Assembly: GCA_947359465.1 (NCBI GenBank)
Contig: OX375872.1
Location: 79,343,641-79,407,640, forward strand
Origin: Metellina segmentata
Taxonomy: Eukaryota > Arthropoda > Arachnida > Araneae > Tetragnathidae
Length of the DNA stretch: 64,000 nucleotides
Reading direction: 5' to 3'
The notes beneath the pieces are model-generated. The model did not search any database, had not been told where the DNA came from, and saw nothing but the letters and a program-made list of their open reading frames with translations. Shown here one piece after another: positions 44,936 to 55,329 of the stretch (position 1 is the first letter of the stretch; every line of letters starts with the position of its first letter). The translations under genes were made by a program, and so were the position numbers.

Positions 44936-46010
44936 ACACTGTGATATATTAGACTTGCTTTTTCTTTTGTTGGACCATGCAGTTCTGTTATCATTTTCCA
45001 CCGAGCTCTCAGACTGATTTTCATCGAGCTCTGCAACGCGTTTATTTTGCCGAACCATTATATTTATGAGTAGCGATGTGACAAAGTTCTTTTCTCCGAT
45101 GCATTATGAATGAACAATCTTTGTTTCCCGGGACAGAGGAGATTCGAAAACGGACATAAGAGACACGCAAGACTCTTCCATATTGCATATCGATTGTCTC
45201 GTGCGTTGTAACAATCGTTATTTCTGGAATATATTGAACTTCATTTTCGATTGCAGTCAATTATTTCCTTCGCGTTTTTATAGAGCCACATGTGCCGCAT
45301 ATTCCCACACCAGTGGCGTAGCATAACATTGAAAACCGGGTATAACGATATTCCCCCCTCCCCCATAGGAACTAAAAATATAAGTAAAAACATTTAATTT
45401 AAATTACGCTTAAATTTACGACAACCTCAGAAGTCAAATAAGTGTTTCTTTTCCTCATTATATAAGACAATACATATGATTTTTAGCCCTAAGGTAATAT
45501 AGGGCGGAATCGTGCCTAATCTTGGCGAATCTCATGGATGATCAAAACACTGTCTTAGGGTCTAATTGAACTTCCTTCGATGAGTTTTGTTCGAATTCGA
45601 AAACCCTGCTCGACCTGTTATTTTAGCTTTCAACTCGAGCTGTACAACAACCGTTTTAGAATCGTTCGAAGTGTCGGGGATCCACAAATCGTCGATGATT
45701 GCTCACTTTGCTGGAACGTCACATAATTGCTTATTGACCAATAAGAAACCAGATTGCATAGACAGCTGGTTTATATAGCATATACCTAACATCACCTGAA
45801 AAACTGATTAATCAGTGTCAAAAATTCAGTTTTTTTTATATTATAACACATAAAACTCTGTCATTTATACTTCGTAGTAAAACAAATACATGAAGACAAT
45901 TTATGTTTGATGCATTGGCACGTTTTCGATCTGGTGGGCAAAAATGTTACTTCACATCGTTTAGTGAAATTTGTTGGATTGCATGTCAGTAAATTTCATG
46001 TTTTATTTGT
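44936..46010. other. No gene recognised
   Basis: Mixed sequence. CCAGTGGCGTAGCATAAC near 45311 resembles a transposon end I have seen in other genomes but no partner end is visible. Confidence 0.3.
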
Positions 46011-46017
46011 ATTATAG

Positions 46018-46159
46018 GCTAAACAAGCAAGCTATTCGTCCTATGACTGAGCACAGTGAAGCTCCGGCTGCACCTGTTGGACAGTTAAAGCTCATTCTGA
46101 TTTCAATGTGTATTATGTACTTATTTTCTAAGCTAAGGAGTTACTGGCAGAATTTGTAA
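46018..46159 (+). CDS. Candidate terminal exon, unassigned
   Basis: A TTTTATTTGTATTATAG acceptor-like run ends at 46017. The frame that follows reads LNKQAIRPMTEHSEAPAAPV and then GQLKLILISMCIMYLFSKLR before a stop at 46157-46159. The first ~22 codons use mixed third bases, unlike the AT-rich surroundings, which is what made me look. No homologue comes to mind and there is no obvious polyadenylation signal close by. It could equally be chance. Confidence 0.25.
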
Positions 46160-46780
46160 AGGGTAGAACCAAAAAAAAAGTAGCTCTTCTGATTAAAATT
46201 AGCATGCTGTAAATTTATATAGCAATTCAATTTCATAAATCGACTCACTTATGTTCAAAAAATTTATTGCTAAAAAGCACATCTAAAAATATAGAACCTG
46301 TTATGAACTTCGAATTTTATGTTTTATGCATTTTAATGAATTACTTTCATTTATTAATAAGGTTGCAAATTAAACATTACATTTAGTTCAGTTTTTTAAC
46401 ACATATCTAACATCAACTGCATGAAATTGTTTGATTTAGGAGTCAAAATATTAAAGATTGTGTAGTGTTGTATGCTTTTACTTAACAATTACATGATTAA
46501 TTTTACATGAAATATTTTAGACAAATCATGCAGAAATATATACAAATGTACTCAGTAGGAAAACTATTTTCTTTTGTATTAAAAATGTAAAGAATATATC
46601 GGTACCATATCAAATTTGCAGTTTAAGAATAAATTTAGCAGATTTAGCTACTAGCAACTTGCACGTGCATACGGAATAATATATCTTTGCACCCAGTATG
46701 TTTCCCAATTACTTGCCTCGCGTCTGTGTATTTGAATATTATGAATATATTTTCAGCAGTTATTATTATGTTATATGTAG

Positions 46781-46851
46781 GTTCTCCAGACTTTTCCCAG
46801 CCCGAATTCTTGTAGTAACTGCATCAATGCCTGTTGAATTACTTTCATATT
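46781..46851 (+). CDS. Candidate internal exon, unassigned
   Basis: A 71 bp stretch lies between an AG (46779-46780) and a near-perfect donor GTAAGTATTT (from 46852). One frame is open throughout: FSRLFPARILVVTASMPVEL. The acceptor has a weak pyrimidine tract. The reading is consistent with an exon but not with a known protein. It may be a chance pairing of splice-like words. Confidence 0.2.
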
Positions 46852-47197
46852 GTAAGTATTTTTATCAACATATCAAGCTTTTTCTTGCTCAGCAAATTGT
46901 TTATTTTTGTTGTAGCATTAAATGTTTTGTAACCATTTCAAAAATAAAAATTACTTTTCAAAGTTTGTTTTGTCATTCTGAAAAATGTATACACATTTTT
47001 TTTTATGTACCATTAATCAGACAAAAAATATCAGTTAAATGTAAAAAAATTTCAGGTTTTTCTTTTTTCAAGTACAACATTAGTCTGAATAAAAAGAACT
47101 GATCTTAAAAATATACTGAAGTGAAATGTGTAAGTTATGTGAAATTAAATATCTTTGTACGAATCAAATATTCATCAATTCGAGCATAATTATTAGA

Positions 47198-47528
47198 TGG
47201 TAATGGTAATTTTTAGTTAACGTCGTACTAGAGCAACACAACGGGCTATTGACGACGGTCCGGGATCAGTCCCTTAAGGGAAAGATCCGAGGACAACACC
47301 TCGTAATTTTGAACCACGGTCAGATGACGAAGCAACACCTGAGCTGGCACCCCACTCTCCAAACTTCCACGCCAACCCAACGTGAGGACTTTCGGCCACG
47401 ACAGATTTAAGGTGCACCAGCCGCCTCTACACCATACGCTTACAAACATCCATGCCCGGACCCGGATTCGAACCAGGAACCTTCCGATCTAGAGGCTAAC
47501 ACCTTAACCACTATGCCGGTTGGTCGGC
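47198..47528 (-). repeat. SINE family A, full length, 13 bp target duplication
   Basis: CATAATTATTAGA is exact at 47185-47197 and 47529-47541. Head, body and tail are complete and very close to the 30255 copy, so this is a recent insertion. Confidence 0.95.
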
Positions 47529-47556
47529 CATAATTATTAGAATTTAAATGTTTTGG

Positions 47557-48094
47557 TAATGGTAATTTTAGTTAACGTCGTACTAGAGCAACACAACGGG
47601 CTATTGACGACGGTCCGGGATCAGTCCCTTGAGGGAAAGATCCGAGGACAACACCTCGTAATTTTTAACCACGGTCAGATGACGAAGCAACACCTTAGCT
47701 GGTACCCCACTCTCCAAACTTCCACGCCAACCCAACGTGAGGACTTTCGGCCACGACAGATTTAAGGTGCACCAGCCGCCTCTACACCATACGCTTACAA
47801 ACATCCATGCCCATACCCGGATTCGAACCAGGAACCTTCCGATCTAGAGGCTAATACCTTAACCACTATACCGGTTGGTCGGCGACAAATCGTACGAATA
47901 TTTTGATAGTTGAATTATGTCCTTAAGCTTTTTTTATAGTAGAGTAACACAAGCTCAGACTCGACCCGTACCGGAGATGCAGGCCAATCAAAGACGAAAA
48001 AGTGATTGACATGGGGAACAACTGCTTTTTTCGACGCTGATTGGCCTGCACGGGATCAGTCCCTTGAGGGAAAGATCCGAGGACAACACCTCGT
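47557..48094 (-). mobile_element. Composite SINE A insertion with carried flank, 16 bp target duplication
   Basis: AATTTAAATGTTTTGG is exact at 47541-47556 and 48095-48110, so everything between entered together. Read on the minus strand it is a ~43 bp SINE tail piece (48052-48094), then 168 bp of foldback element (47884-48051), then a complete SINE A (47557-47883). The last two parts match 51607-52107 almost base for base. This looks like a SINE RNA that began upstream of its own start, with the 5' end joined to another SINE RNA. Confidence 0.9.
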
Positions 48095-48110
48095 AATTTA
48101 AATGTTTTGG

Positions 48111-48765
48111 AAAAAGTTTGTTTTATTAGTAGGTATTGATGGAAAAACGAGTGTGTGTGTCGCACACAGCAACCATTTATATATTCTATACTATTACTTG
48201 GGGATTTTGAATTGCTTTTAGCTCTTGCACAGCTTAGACAAATAGAACTGGGTTTAAATATCAATTTGTCAATGGATGGAGCCAAATGACTTCTGGACCT
48301 TAAGATGTTACAATTTGGGAAAGTTGTCTTAAAGTTAAAAAAAAACAAGCTCGTCATCTTTGTGCTCACTTGCACATAAAGTATGAAATGTTAATACTGG
48401 AAAAATTCATCATCAAAGTTTTTATTATTTCCAAATTAATAGATCGAAGTGGAACACTTGAGTTGAAGTAAAACATGTGATCCTAATGAAGCGAATGAGA
48501 TCATCAAAATTACAGTAAACACTTAACCACCATCACCATAATGTAGTTGAAGTCATTGCTATTGCCCCAACTGGAAAACGTTTTATTGACTATACATTAC
48601 CATCATGTTTCGAAACGTCTTCAATACATTGTTAATTATTAAAAATATTTTTGTAACAACATATTAAACTGTATTTTTCATAGACCTATACATTTGTTGT
48701 TTAACGGTAAACACAATTTTGAATAAAACTGGTAATTTACTTACATGCACTTTAATGCACACAAA
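48111..48765. other. No gene recognised
   Basis: AT-rich sequence between the composite SINE and the Tc1 element. The minus frame at 47923-48375 arises partly from the composite insertion. Confidence 0.3.
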
Positions 48766-48767
48766 TA

Positions 48768-50174
48768 CACTGTTGGCCACCCAAATTGCAACACCAAGAA
48801 AGAAGACAAGAGATATCACAACAAAATTTATTTTGTAGATAATATGTTGACCAAATATCAAATGATTAAATTTATAGACTTCTGTGAAGTGTGGTTCCTG
48901 CCAAAATCAGTAGCCAGAGTAGCCGCCATTGTTGGAGATCACCGCTGCCACACGCCTCGGCATTGATTCAAACAGACTTTGGATGTGTTCTTGGGGTACG
49001 GCAGACCAAGCAGCTTCCACACGTTGCCCAAGTTGATCTGGTGTGGCAGCTGGGGATGTAATCTGGGTCAATCGTTGAGCAACCATGTACCACATGTTTT
49101 CTATCGGCGAAAGATCCTGAGAGCGAGCTGGCCAGGGAAGCAATTCAATCTGGCGATTGACGAAGAACCCTTGGACAATGCGTGCCACGTGTGGTCGCGC
49201 ATTATCCTGTTGAAATATGGTTGTGGGCAAGCCCTGAAGGTAAGGAAGGACAACTGGATCCAACACCTCGGGGATGTAGCTCTGGCTGTTTAAAGTACCG
49301 GCAATACGTACTAGAGGAGTGCGAGAGTGATATCCAATACCGCCCCATACCATAATACCCGGTGCAGGACCAGTGTGGCGGTGCATAACGCAGCTGTTCA
49401 GCATCCTCTCTCCACGGTGTCTTCAGACTCGAATCCGACCATCGTGGTGTTGCAGACAGAAGCGTGACTCGTCAGTAAAGACAATTTCATTCCATTCTGC
49501 CGTCCACATCCTTCTTTCATCGCACCATTGGCGGCGGAGACGTCTGTGGTTTTGAGTCAAGGGTAGACGAAGCAATGGATGTCTTGCGGACAGACCACTC
49601 TGCTGTAAACGGCATTGAATGGTACGCGCAGACACTGGATGATGCGTTACAGACTGAATGTGCTGTGGTTCGTGATGTGGCTGAGCGATTCGTCACTGCC
49701 ATACGCACAATATGCCTGTCATCACGTGAAGTGGTGCACTGGGATGGATGCGATCGAACACGTCAGTCCGTCGTACCTTCCTGCATCCAACGATCACATA
49801 TCCGCATTACAGTTGTTTGGTTTCGTCCAACACGATTACCGATTTCCCTGAAAGATAATCCACAATCTCGGTTGGCCACTATCCTTCCTCTGTCGAACTC
49901 GGATACTTGATCAAAAGATGATCGCTGTTTTCTACGAGGCATAATTGATCGTTTTTTGGAAAAAACCACAAGAAAAACACAATTGCCGTACTTGAAATCG
50001 TCGAAATCTCCAAGCCTTAAATAGCGCTTTGAAGTGGCGCCACAGGCGCGCGTGATGTGCGTCTGAGCTGAAATTCTAATCATTTGCATATCTCACCTCC
50101 GCTAATGCATGTTGTAAATTTCATATTATATGCATGCTTCCTTCAGGGTGTTGCATTTACGGTGGCCAGCAGTG
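48768..50174 (-). mobile_element. Tc1-like transposon, near complete (~1.41 kb)
   Basis: The left end CACTGTTGGCCACCCAAATT and the right end, read backwards (CACTGCTGGCCACCGTAAAT), are inverted over about 38 bp, both running on to GCAACACC and a GAAG word. TA precedes the left end (48766-48767). The right side has CA then TA, so the duplication is slightly decayed. The transposase fills the interior on the minus strand. Length and ends are normal for Tc1 elements. Confidence 0.93.
48907..49942 (-). pseudogene. Tc1 transposase, DD34E type, with two stops and one frameshift
   Basis: The gene cuts and pastes the element by a DDE mechanism. From ATG at 49940-49942 (MPRRKQRSSFD) the N-terminal ~60 residues form a helix-turn-helix DNA-binding part (GLSFREIGNRVGRNQTTVMR). 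The catalytic part shows FTDESRFCL (first D), FQQDNARPH (second D) and DLSPIENMW (E), and ends NNGGYSGY. About 345 codons is normal. The breaks are TGA at 49763-49765 (where the family usually has Arg), a small frameshift near 49662, and TGA at 49423-49425 (where it usually has Trp). All catalytic residues survive. This is a young pseudogene. Confidence 0.92.
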
Positions 50175-50177
50175 CAT

Positions 50178-50780
50178 ATGTTTATAGAGATTAATTAATT
50201 TTTTTCATTAATGAGCAATTCTTAAGTAAATAAAAAGTTAATTTTAGCTGATTAAAATTTAAAAACGTTATTAATTCATTCTGTTCTCAGAATTCTCAAA
50301 TGTAACACGAGTTGCATAAAAAGTCAACCTATTTTATGAGTTAATGCAACAATCAAATTTTTCTTACATTTCAAATTTAATATTGATGTCTGATTGTAAT
50401 GCGAGTCGTACGGAATTGATCGTATATAGATGTATAACATTAATGTAATAGTAAATTAATCTGGTTAAGTCTGAAAAATTGAAACGTTACAAAGTAAATC
50501 ACACGACAGGGGGAATAGAACGGTGACGCAAATACTTAGTATAAGCATTGTTTTTCTATCTGGTTCTCGAGCGGCTTAGATTTATGAAGATACTATTGTT
50601 ATTTGTCAGTAAACAGTAAAAAATGACACTTGAAAATACACAAGTTAAAAAATTAATTTCATATATATTCAAAGCATACAAAGCAGATGTATACATAACA
50701 TCCAAGAAAAGGAAGCTTTTCTCAATGACCAGTACAAATTTTTATTCCATAAATACAGAAGTTTTTCTAGCAGTAAAGAA
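50178..50780. other. No gene recognised
   Basis: AT-rich flank of the Tc1 element. The plus-strand frame at 50623-50880 is antisense to the Harbinger remnant and is not called. Confidence 0.3.
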
Positions 50781-50789
50781 TCCCATTGT

Positions 50790-50905
50790 TCCCATCCTAT
50801 TGAAGTATTTGTCTGAGGCACCTCATATTCCAAATGAAGGAGTCGTGAGTATTCCCAGGCCATCTGACAACAATGTCTAGTATCAAAATCATCATTGCAG
50901 ACCTA
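50790..50905 (-). pseudogene. PIF/Harbinger transposase fragment
   Basis: The minus strand reads ILDIVVRWPGNTHDSFIWNM, then RCLRQ. This fits the Harbinger DDE block whose usual form is FLDIVARWPGS-HDSRIF (from family knowledge), with the catalytic D in HDS. Both sides run into stops. It is a short relic, separate from the Harbinger element at 6.1 kb. Confidence 0.7.
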
Positions 50906-51606
50906 AAAAAAAGCGTGAATTTGATTCAAAAAGCAGTCAAGTATAATGAAGTTAGTGAACTAACTCCATAGAAGTTATTCCATTGTTTGCAATCCTATAC
51001 ACTGGAAGTTTTATACTATTATACAAGGAAAAGATGCGAAAAACAATTGCATATTCATAGGTAACCATGTTATGTGTTTAAGTTTCATGTAATTATTTCA
51101 AATATACCTTTCCAATATACCTCTTTCCCTACTGACATAATTGTGAGTCAAACAGAAATTAGCACTTTACTGATGTTCGAAGTAACTTGTGAAAAAAGAA
51201 CGACACTTATCTGAAATTACGTCTTTTTCTCCTTAGCTTATGGGGCGGAAAAAGTTCTCGTCTTCAATGGGTTAAGTAAATATGTACGGTCACTTTGTTT
51301 TTGAGTACAAAAAAATATATAATTTTAAGTGAAATAAACAAACGAACTCGACATTTATAGAAAAGTGACTTTTTCTCTTCAAGAAAACAAACCAATAATC
51401 ACATTTGGGTCTTAGAAGCCAAATGTGGGTGCAATCAATCACACCCAAGACATTCGAGAAACCAGACCCAATATAAAAGGACCTTCTGAAGAAGCAAAAA
51501 TTTTTAGGTATTCAGGTAAAACATTCCTCAGGGCATTGCACACTCACGTCATATTCCTAGAAACAATTGCTTGAGACAGCATCAAGAAATATTCATCCCC
51601 AGTAAC
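50906..51606. other. No gene recognised
   Basis: No motif or repeat border. A possible imperfect inverted repeat, ACATTTGGGTCTTAGAAGCC / CCAAATGTGGGTG, lies near 51400-51430. Confidence 0.3.
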
Positions 51607-51938
51607 TGTGGTAGTGGTAATTTTAGTTAACGTCGTACTAGAGCAACACAACGGGCTATTGACGACGGTCCGGGATCAGTCCCTTGAGGGAAAGATCCGA
51701 GGACAACACCTCGTAATTTTTAACCACGGTCAGATGACGAAGCAACACCTGAGCTGGTACCCCACTCTCCAAACTTCCACGCCAACCCAACGTGAGGACT
51801 TTCGGCCACGACAGATTTAAGGTGCACCAGCCGCCTCTACACCATACGCTTACAAACATCCATGCCCGTACCCGGATTCGAACCAGGAACCTTCCGATCT
51901 AGAGGCTAATACCTTAACCACTATACCGGTTGGTCGGC
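51607..51938 (-). repeat. SINE family A, full length, at the edge of a foldback element
   Basis: Complete head, body and tail, nearly identical to 47557-47883. It directly abuts the foldback element at 51939. I see no clear target duplication, perhaps because it landed at the end of that element. This or a close relative is the likely source of the composite at 47.6 kb. Confidence 0.92.
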
Positions 51939-52200
51939 GACAAATCGTACGAATATTTTGATAGTTGAATTATGTCCTTAAGCTTTTTTTATAGTAGAGT
52001 AACACAAGCTCAGACTCGACCCGTACCGGAGATGCAGGCCAATCAAAGACGAAAAAGTGATTGACATGGGGAACAACTGCTTTTTTCGACGCTGATTGGC
52101 CTGCACGTCCGATCTGGGTCCGCGTTGCTCCAGGTTTAAAACAAACAAGCTTTAGAGCTAATTCAATCGCAGTTTTTTACCGCAATTCTGACAACTCTGT
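51939..52200. mobile_element. Foldback element, copy 1
   Basis: The sequence is an imperfect palindrome. Left-arm words TTGAATTA, TTAAGCTTTTTTT and TGCAGGCCAATCA return backwards as TAATTCAA, AACAAGCTTTA and TGATTGGCCTGCA. Arms of about 100 bp surround a short loop (AAAGACGAAAAAGTGATTG onward). The inner 168 bp is also present at 47884-48051. No coding frame. Confidence 0.75.
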
Positions 52201-52204
52201 ATGG

Positions 52205-52415
52205 ATGATCCAAGCACTATCTTAAGCTTATCTTACAGTAAAGTAGCGCGGACTCAAGTGAACCTGTACCAGACGCGCCGGCCAATCAGTGACAAAAAAA
52301 GTAGTGAATGACAGGGGATGACTTTTTCTCGTTGCTGATTGACATGCACATACGGTCCGGGTTCGCTTATAGCTCGCGCTGCTATGGTGTAAAACAAATA
52401 AGCTTTAGAATTCGA
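52205..52415. mobile_element. Foldback element, copy 2 (diverged)
   Basis: CTTAAGCTTATCTTACAG, GGCCAATCAGTGAC, CTGATTGACATGC and AACAAATAAGCTTTAG follow in the same order as in copy 1 but with much change. The two copies lie almost back to back. Confidence 0.65.
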
Positions 52416-52510
52416 TGGCAGTCTAGAAAGGTCGAACTCTATTTTTCAACTGACACCACTTTATGTGTCTTATCGTTGAAGTCGAAAAATACTTAAATAG
52501 GAAAGAAACA

Positions 52511-53196
52511 CCCCGGGGCTTCACGACCCTCTCCGGACCAACTCACCTCAAGGGTTTAGAGTTTATTGGTTCAGGTTCGGAGGGGAAAAGTGGTGATTCC
52601 CGTAGCACATGAAGTAGACAAAGGGCCACCCCCACCAGCTGGGGAAGATGGGCACAAGCCAACCCCCACAGCATAGAGCGCGCAGCGGCCACGGACATAT
52701 TTATTTTTATATTTAAAAAAAAGGAACATGGGCAAACAAGGCCAATAGGAAACAAAAATTTAGATTTTCTCCTTTTACAAGCGAACATTTAGAGCTTTTT
52801 CTTTAAAGAAAAGAACAAAGGGGCAACAGACCCAACAAAAGAAAAGAAACCCGTGTACAAACAGGCGGCCTCGCAGGGCCTAAAAATGCAATTTTTTAAA
52901 AATTTAATTTAATAATATAATGTATATTAATTATAAAACCGGGGGAAGGGGGGGGGGCAGGACAACTGGGTGAGAAATACCCAGTTTTGAGATGCCCTCC
53001 GGGAAAGATTTGGGCCAGGAGTATAAGTGGGTCCAGAGCACCTCAGTGCGCCGGAGGCCCCCTGGGCAGGCGTGCTTGGAGGGGAACGGTTGACCCTCCA
53101 GGTCCAATGAACTAACACCTAAAGAAGGAAGTCCCTGAGAGATGTAAAATATGTTTTGTAGTTAAAAATAAAATGATTAATAAAATGCCCCGGGGC
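52511..53196 (+). repeat. GC-rich element flanked by CCCCGGGGC
   Basis: CCCCGGGGC occurs at 52511-52519 and 53188-53196. The inside begins TTCACGACCCTCTCCGGACC, is GC-rich in two blocks (to ~52700 and ~52940-53120), and ends in an A-rich tail (GTTAAAAATAAAATGATTAA and on). A 9 bp direct repeat plus an A-rich tail suggests a retroelement piece such as a LINE or LTR-element end. The direct repeat is palindromic, so it could instead be paired ends. No coding frame is convincing. Confidence 0.5.
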
Positions 53197-53225
53197 TATT
53201 ACTGTCAGAGTTTTTAACATTCGAG

Positions 53226-53655
53226 TGTCAATTGCATTTGTTACCCAGATGCGTAGTTTGCAGTCGAGACCATAAATCTGAATGCCCTAATAAGGAGAAA
53301 AACCTGTGTGTACGAACTGTAATGGTCTACACACAGCGAACTACCGTAGATGGCCTAAATTACCTAGACTCAGGAACTTTGCCAGAAGTCTGACCAAGCG
53401 TGGGATCTCCTATGCCGATCAACTAAAGAGCAATTCTCCAACGTTGCTGCAACGTTCCTAGCTTGACGTGTCCGTGACCATTGATCTCAATGCGGCTGAG
53501 GCCAAATTACCTAATTCCTCCACCTCTGATTTCAAAGACATAATGGAATTATTTGGGGATATACAGTCGCTTTTTGCTATCATTCCCAATGTGAGAGGAT
53601 TGATCCAGGATATGCAGAAATGCATATCCTATCGACCGCACGAATCCTATTGATG
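53226..53655 (+). pseudogene. Jockey-like LINE ORF1 (gag-like) remnant
   Basis: The frame first reads RCVVCSRDHKSECPNKEK, a CCHC zinc knuckle. After a frameshift near 53310 it reads CTNCNGLHTANYRRWPKLPR, a second knuckle of the kind C--C---HTANYRGC in Jockey-clade ORF1 proteins, with W where the last C should be. It goes on through KRGISYADQLKSNSP, a stop at 53459-53461, and an acidic C-terminal part (DFKDIMELFGDIQSLFAIIP) before another stop. ORF1 proteins bind RNA in the particle. No reverse transcriptase follows, so the copy is partial. Confidence 0.75.
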
Positions 53656-54520
53656 AACTGATGACATTGGTTGATTCCCTTAAAATAAAACCCACTATCG
53701 CACTTAGCGATCCCTAAACAGCCTTGCCTTATTGCAATCAATTTAGATCATACCCCTCTTGTTAGGTGACTTGTTACTGTTTTTCCCAATAATTTATCAT
53801 TTCGTAATCTCCGACCTGTTTTTAAATTCCCTCTCTCTTCAGTCTTACTATGCAATCTGTGATCGGTATCATCCGACCAATGCTGTGCTCTGTCAATGGA
53901 ATGTTATGTCTACTGAAGCTCCACCCATCATCTGTTCGATTCCAAGACCCATATTATCTCTTCTCATAACCCTTCTGCAAACTCATTCAAGTTTTGGAAC
54001 TCAGGAGACCTCTACCTGGAAATAGAGGGCCTTCGACCCAGATGCTTCACCAATATCCACCCTCTTCCTCGTCGATGGAGGAGGGAAACGGGGAGATAAT
54101 GGTAGACCATTGTGACATCGTCCGACACGCCAGATGGGCCAGCAGCCTTGACCGTATCATCGGGTAACTCCCCCACATCTTTCTCTGGACAGTATGAGCA
54201 TTCCCCCTTTTGCACCCCGGACTCATATTCCTGATTCTTTTCCGAGTAAGACTGTCTCGGGCAACAGAAAGGTTTTCTGTGAGTTCCGAAGAGAGAGTGT
54301 CCCTAGTTTAAACTCTCAACCACGGTGGCGTGTGCTTGGTGTAATGTCCTTGAACACTTTTTTGATTGAACAGACGGAGGGGGGGGGGGTGAGATTCGTG
54401 AGAGGAGATAGGGACGACGTAAATAACAAGTGAAACGAGATTGAGAAGTGTGCGGTGTGGATCGCTTTTTTTCTAAAAAGAACCGACCGACAACATTTTT
54501 TTTTAAATGCAACTTTCTGA
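53656..54520. other. No gene recognised; poly-G run near 54380
   Basis: Downstream of ORF1 I looked for endonuclease motifs and found none. Frames at 53759-54025 and 54194-54433 have no motif I know. The region is GC-richer than average. Confidence 0.3.
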
Positions 54521-54524
54521 CCAA

Positions 54525-54688
54525 TATTTGCTAATGACAAGATATATTGTTATCAAGATATTGCCTATTTTTTTATGATAACTAGATCATGATCTCATCT
54601 GTTTTCTTCTAATGACTAGATATCGAAATCTGCTAATTGTTTCGGTAATGATGAGTTACCTCGTCGAGACAACCACCAGGAAAGTTAA
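54525..54688. mobile_element. TTAA MITE fragment
   Basis: GCTAATGACAAGATATATTG, then AATGACTAGATATCGAAATC, then GAGTTACCTCGTCGAGACAA and the right end CCACCAGGAAAGTTAA with TTAA at 54685-54688. The left end is not clear. Confidence 0.55.
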
Positions 54689-54915
54689 AATAGAAGCTGA
54701 CACCCCACTCAGATTTACATAGCAAAATTGTTGATTTTTCTTCAGATTTGTTCAAAATTGTTGATTTCATCGTTTTTTTTATTTTTATTTTTTTATTTTT
54801 CACGATCTGGTTTTTCCGAATTTTAAATCTAACTAGGGGATGGCGGTCTTTTGGACTTTCAATGATGCTTCGACACCACAGATTCTCACTTAAGATAGTT
54901 TCAAGTTCTCAAAGT

Positions 54916-55167
54916 TGGTAGGTAGTTAATTAATGTCACTCTGGAGTAACACACCGGACTATTGGTAACGGTCCGGGATTAATTCCGAAGGAAAAGATCA
55001 AGGACAATACCACGCAATTTTGAACAACAGTCAGATGAATAGGTAACACCTGAGCTGGCATCTCACTGTCCAAACTTCCATACCACGCCTACGTGAGGTT
55101 ATGTGATACCACGACAGATTTAAAGTGCACCTGTCTCCTCTGTAGATGACCGTCTGTGGTTAGAGAG
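54916..55167 (-). repeat. SINE family B
   Basis: The tail GGTAGGTAGTTAATTAATGT, the body through TTGAACAACAGTCAGATG and CATACCACGCCTACGTGAGG, and the start of the head region (GATGACCGTCTGTGG). The head itself is incomplete. Confidence 0.85.
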
Positions 55168-55329
55168 GAGGCTGTGGAGGGCCGAATATCCACCCCACGA
55201 AAGTGCTTTCTGTTTACAAATAAACAAATTTTACAAATGGTATGTTACAAGTGGATTATACATGAAAGATAAGCGCTTAAAATACCTCTGTATATTCTTC
55301 TAGTAAAACAATTACTTTTTTCTTAAAAT

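Noticed and set aside
45305..45380. CCAGTGGCGTAGCATAAC as a transposon end
   Set aside because: It recalls an end seen in other animal genomes, but no partner end or target duplication could be found nearby.
46698..47102. 134-codon plus-strand frame rich in F, Y, I and K
   Set aside because: Composition follows the AT-rich DNA and no membrane-protein pattern stands out. Only the 71 bp exon-like part is kept as a weak lead.
47246..47449. Recurrent ~67-codon frames starting MFVSVWCRGGWCTLN at 30303, 47246, 47601, 51656 and 59635
   Set aside because: Each one is the SINE A body read in one frame. The repetition comes from the repeat, not from a gene family. They should not be annotated as proteins.
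49423..49765. TGA codons in the Tc1 transposase considered as recoding
   Set aside because: One replaces a usual Arg codon and the other a usual Trp codon, and a frameshift lies between them. Plain decay explains all three.
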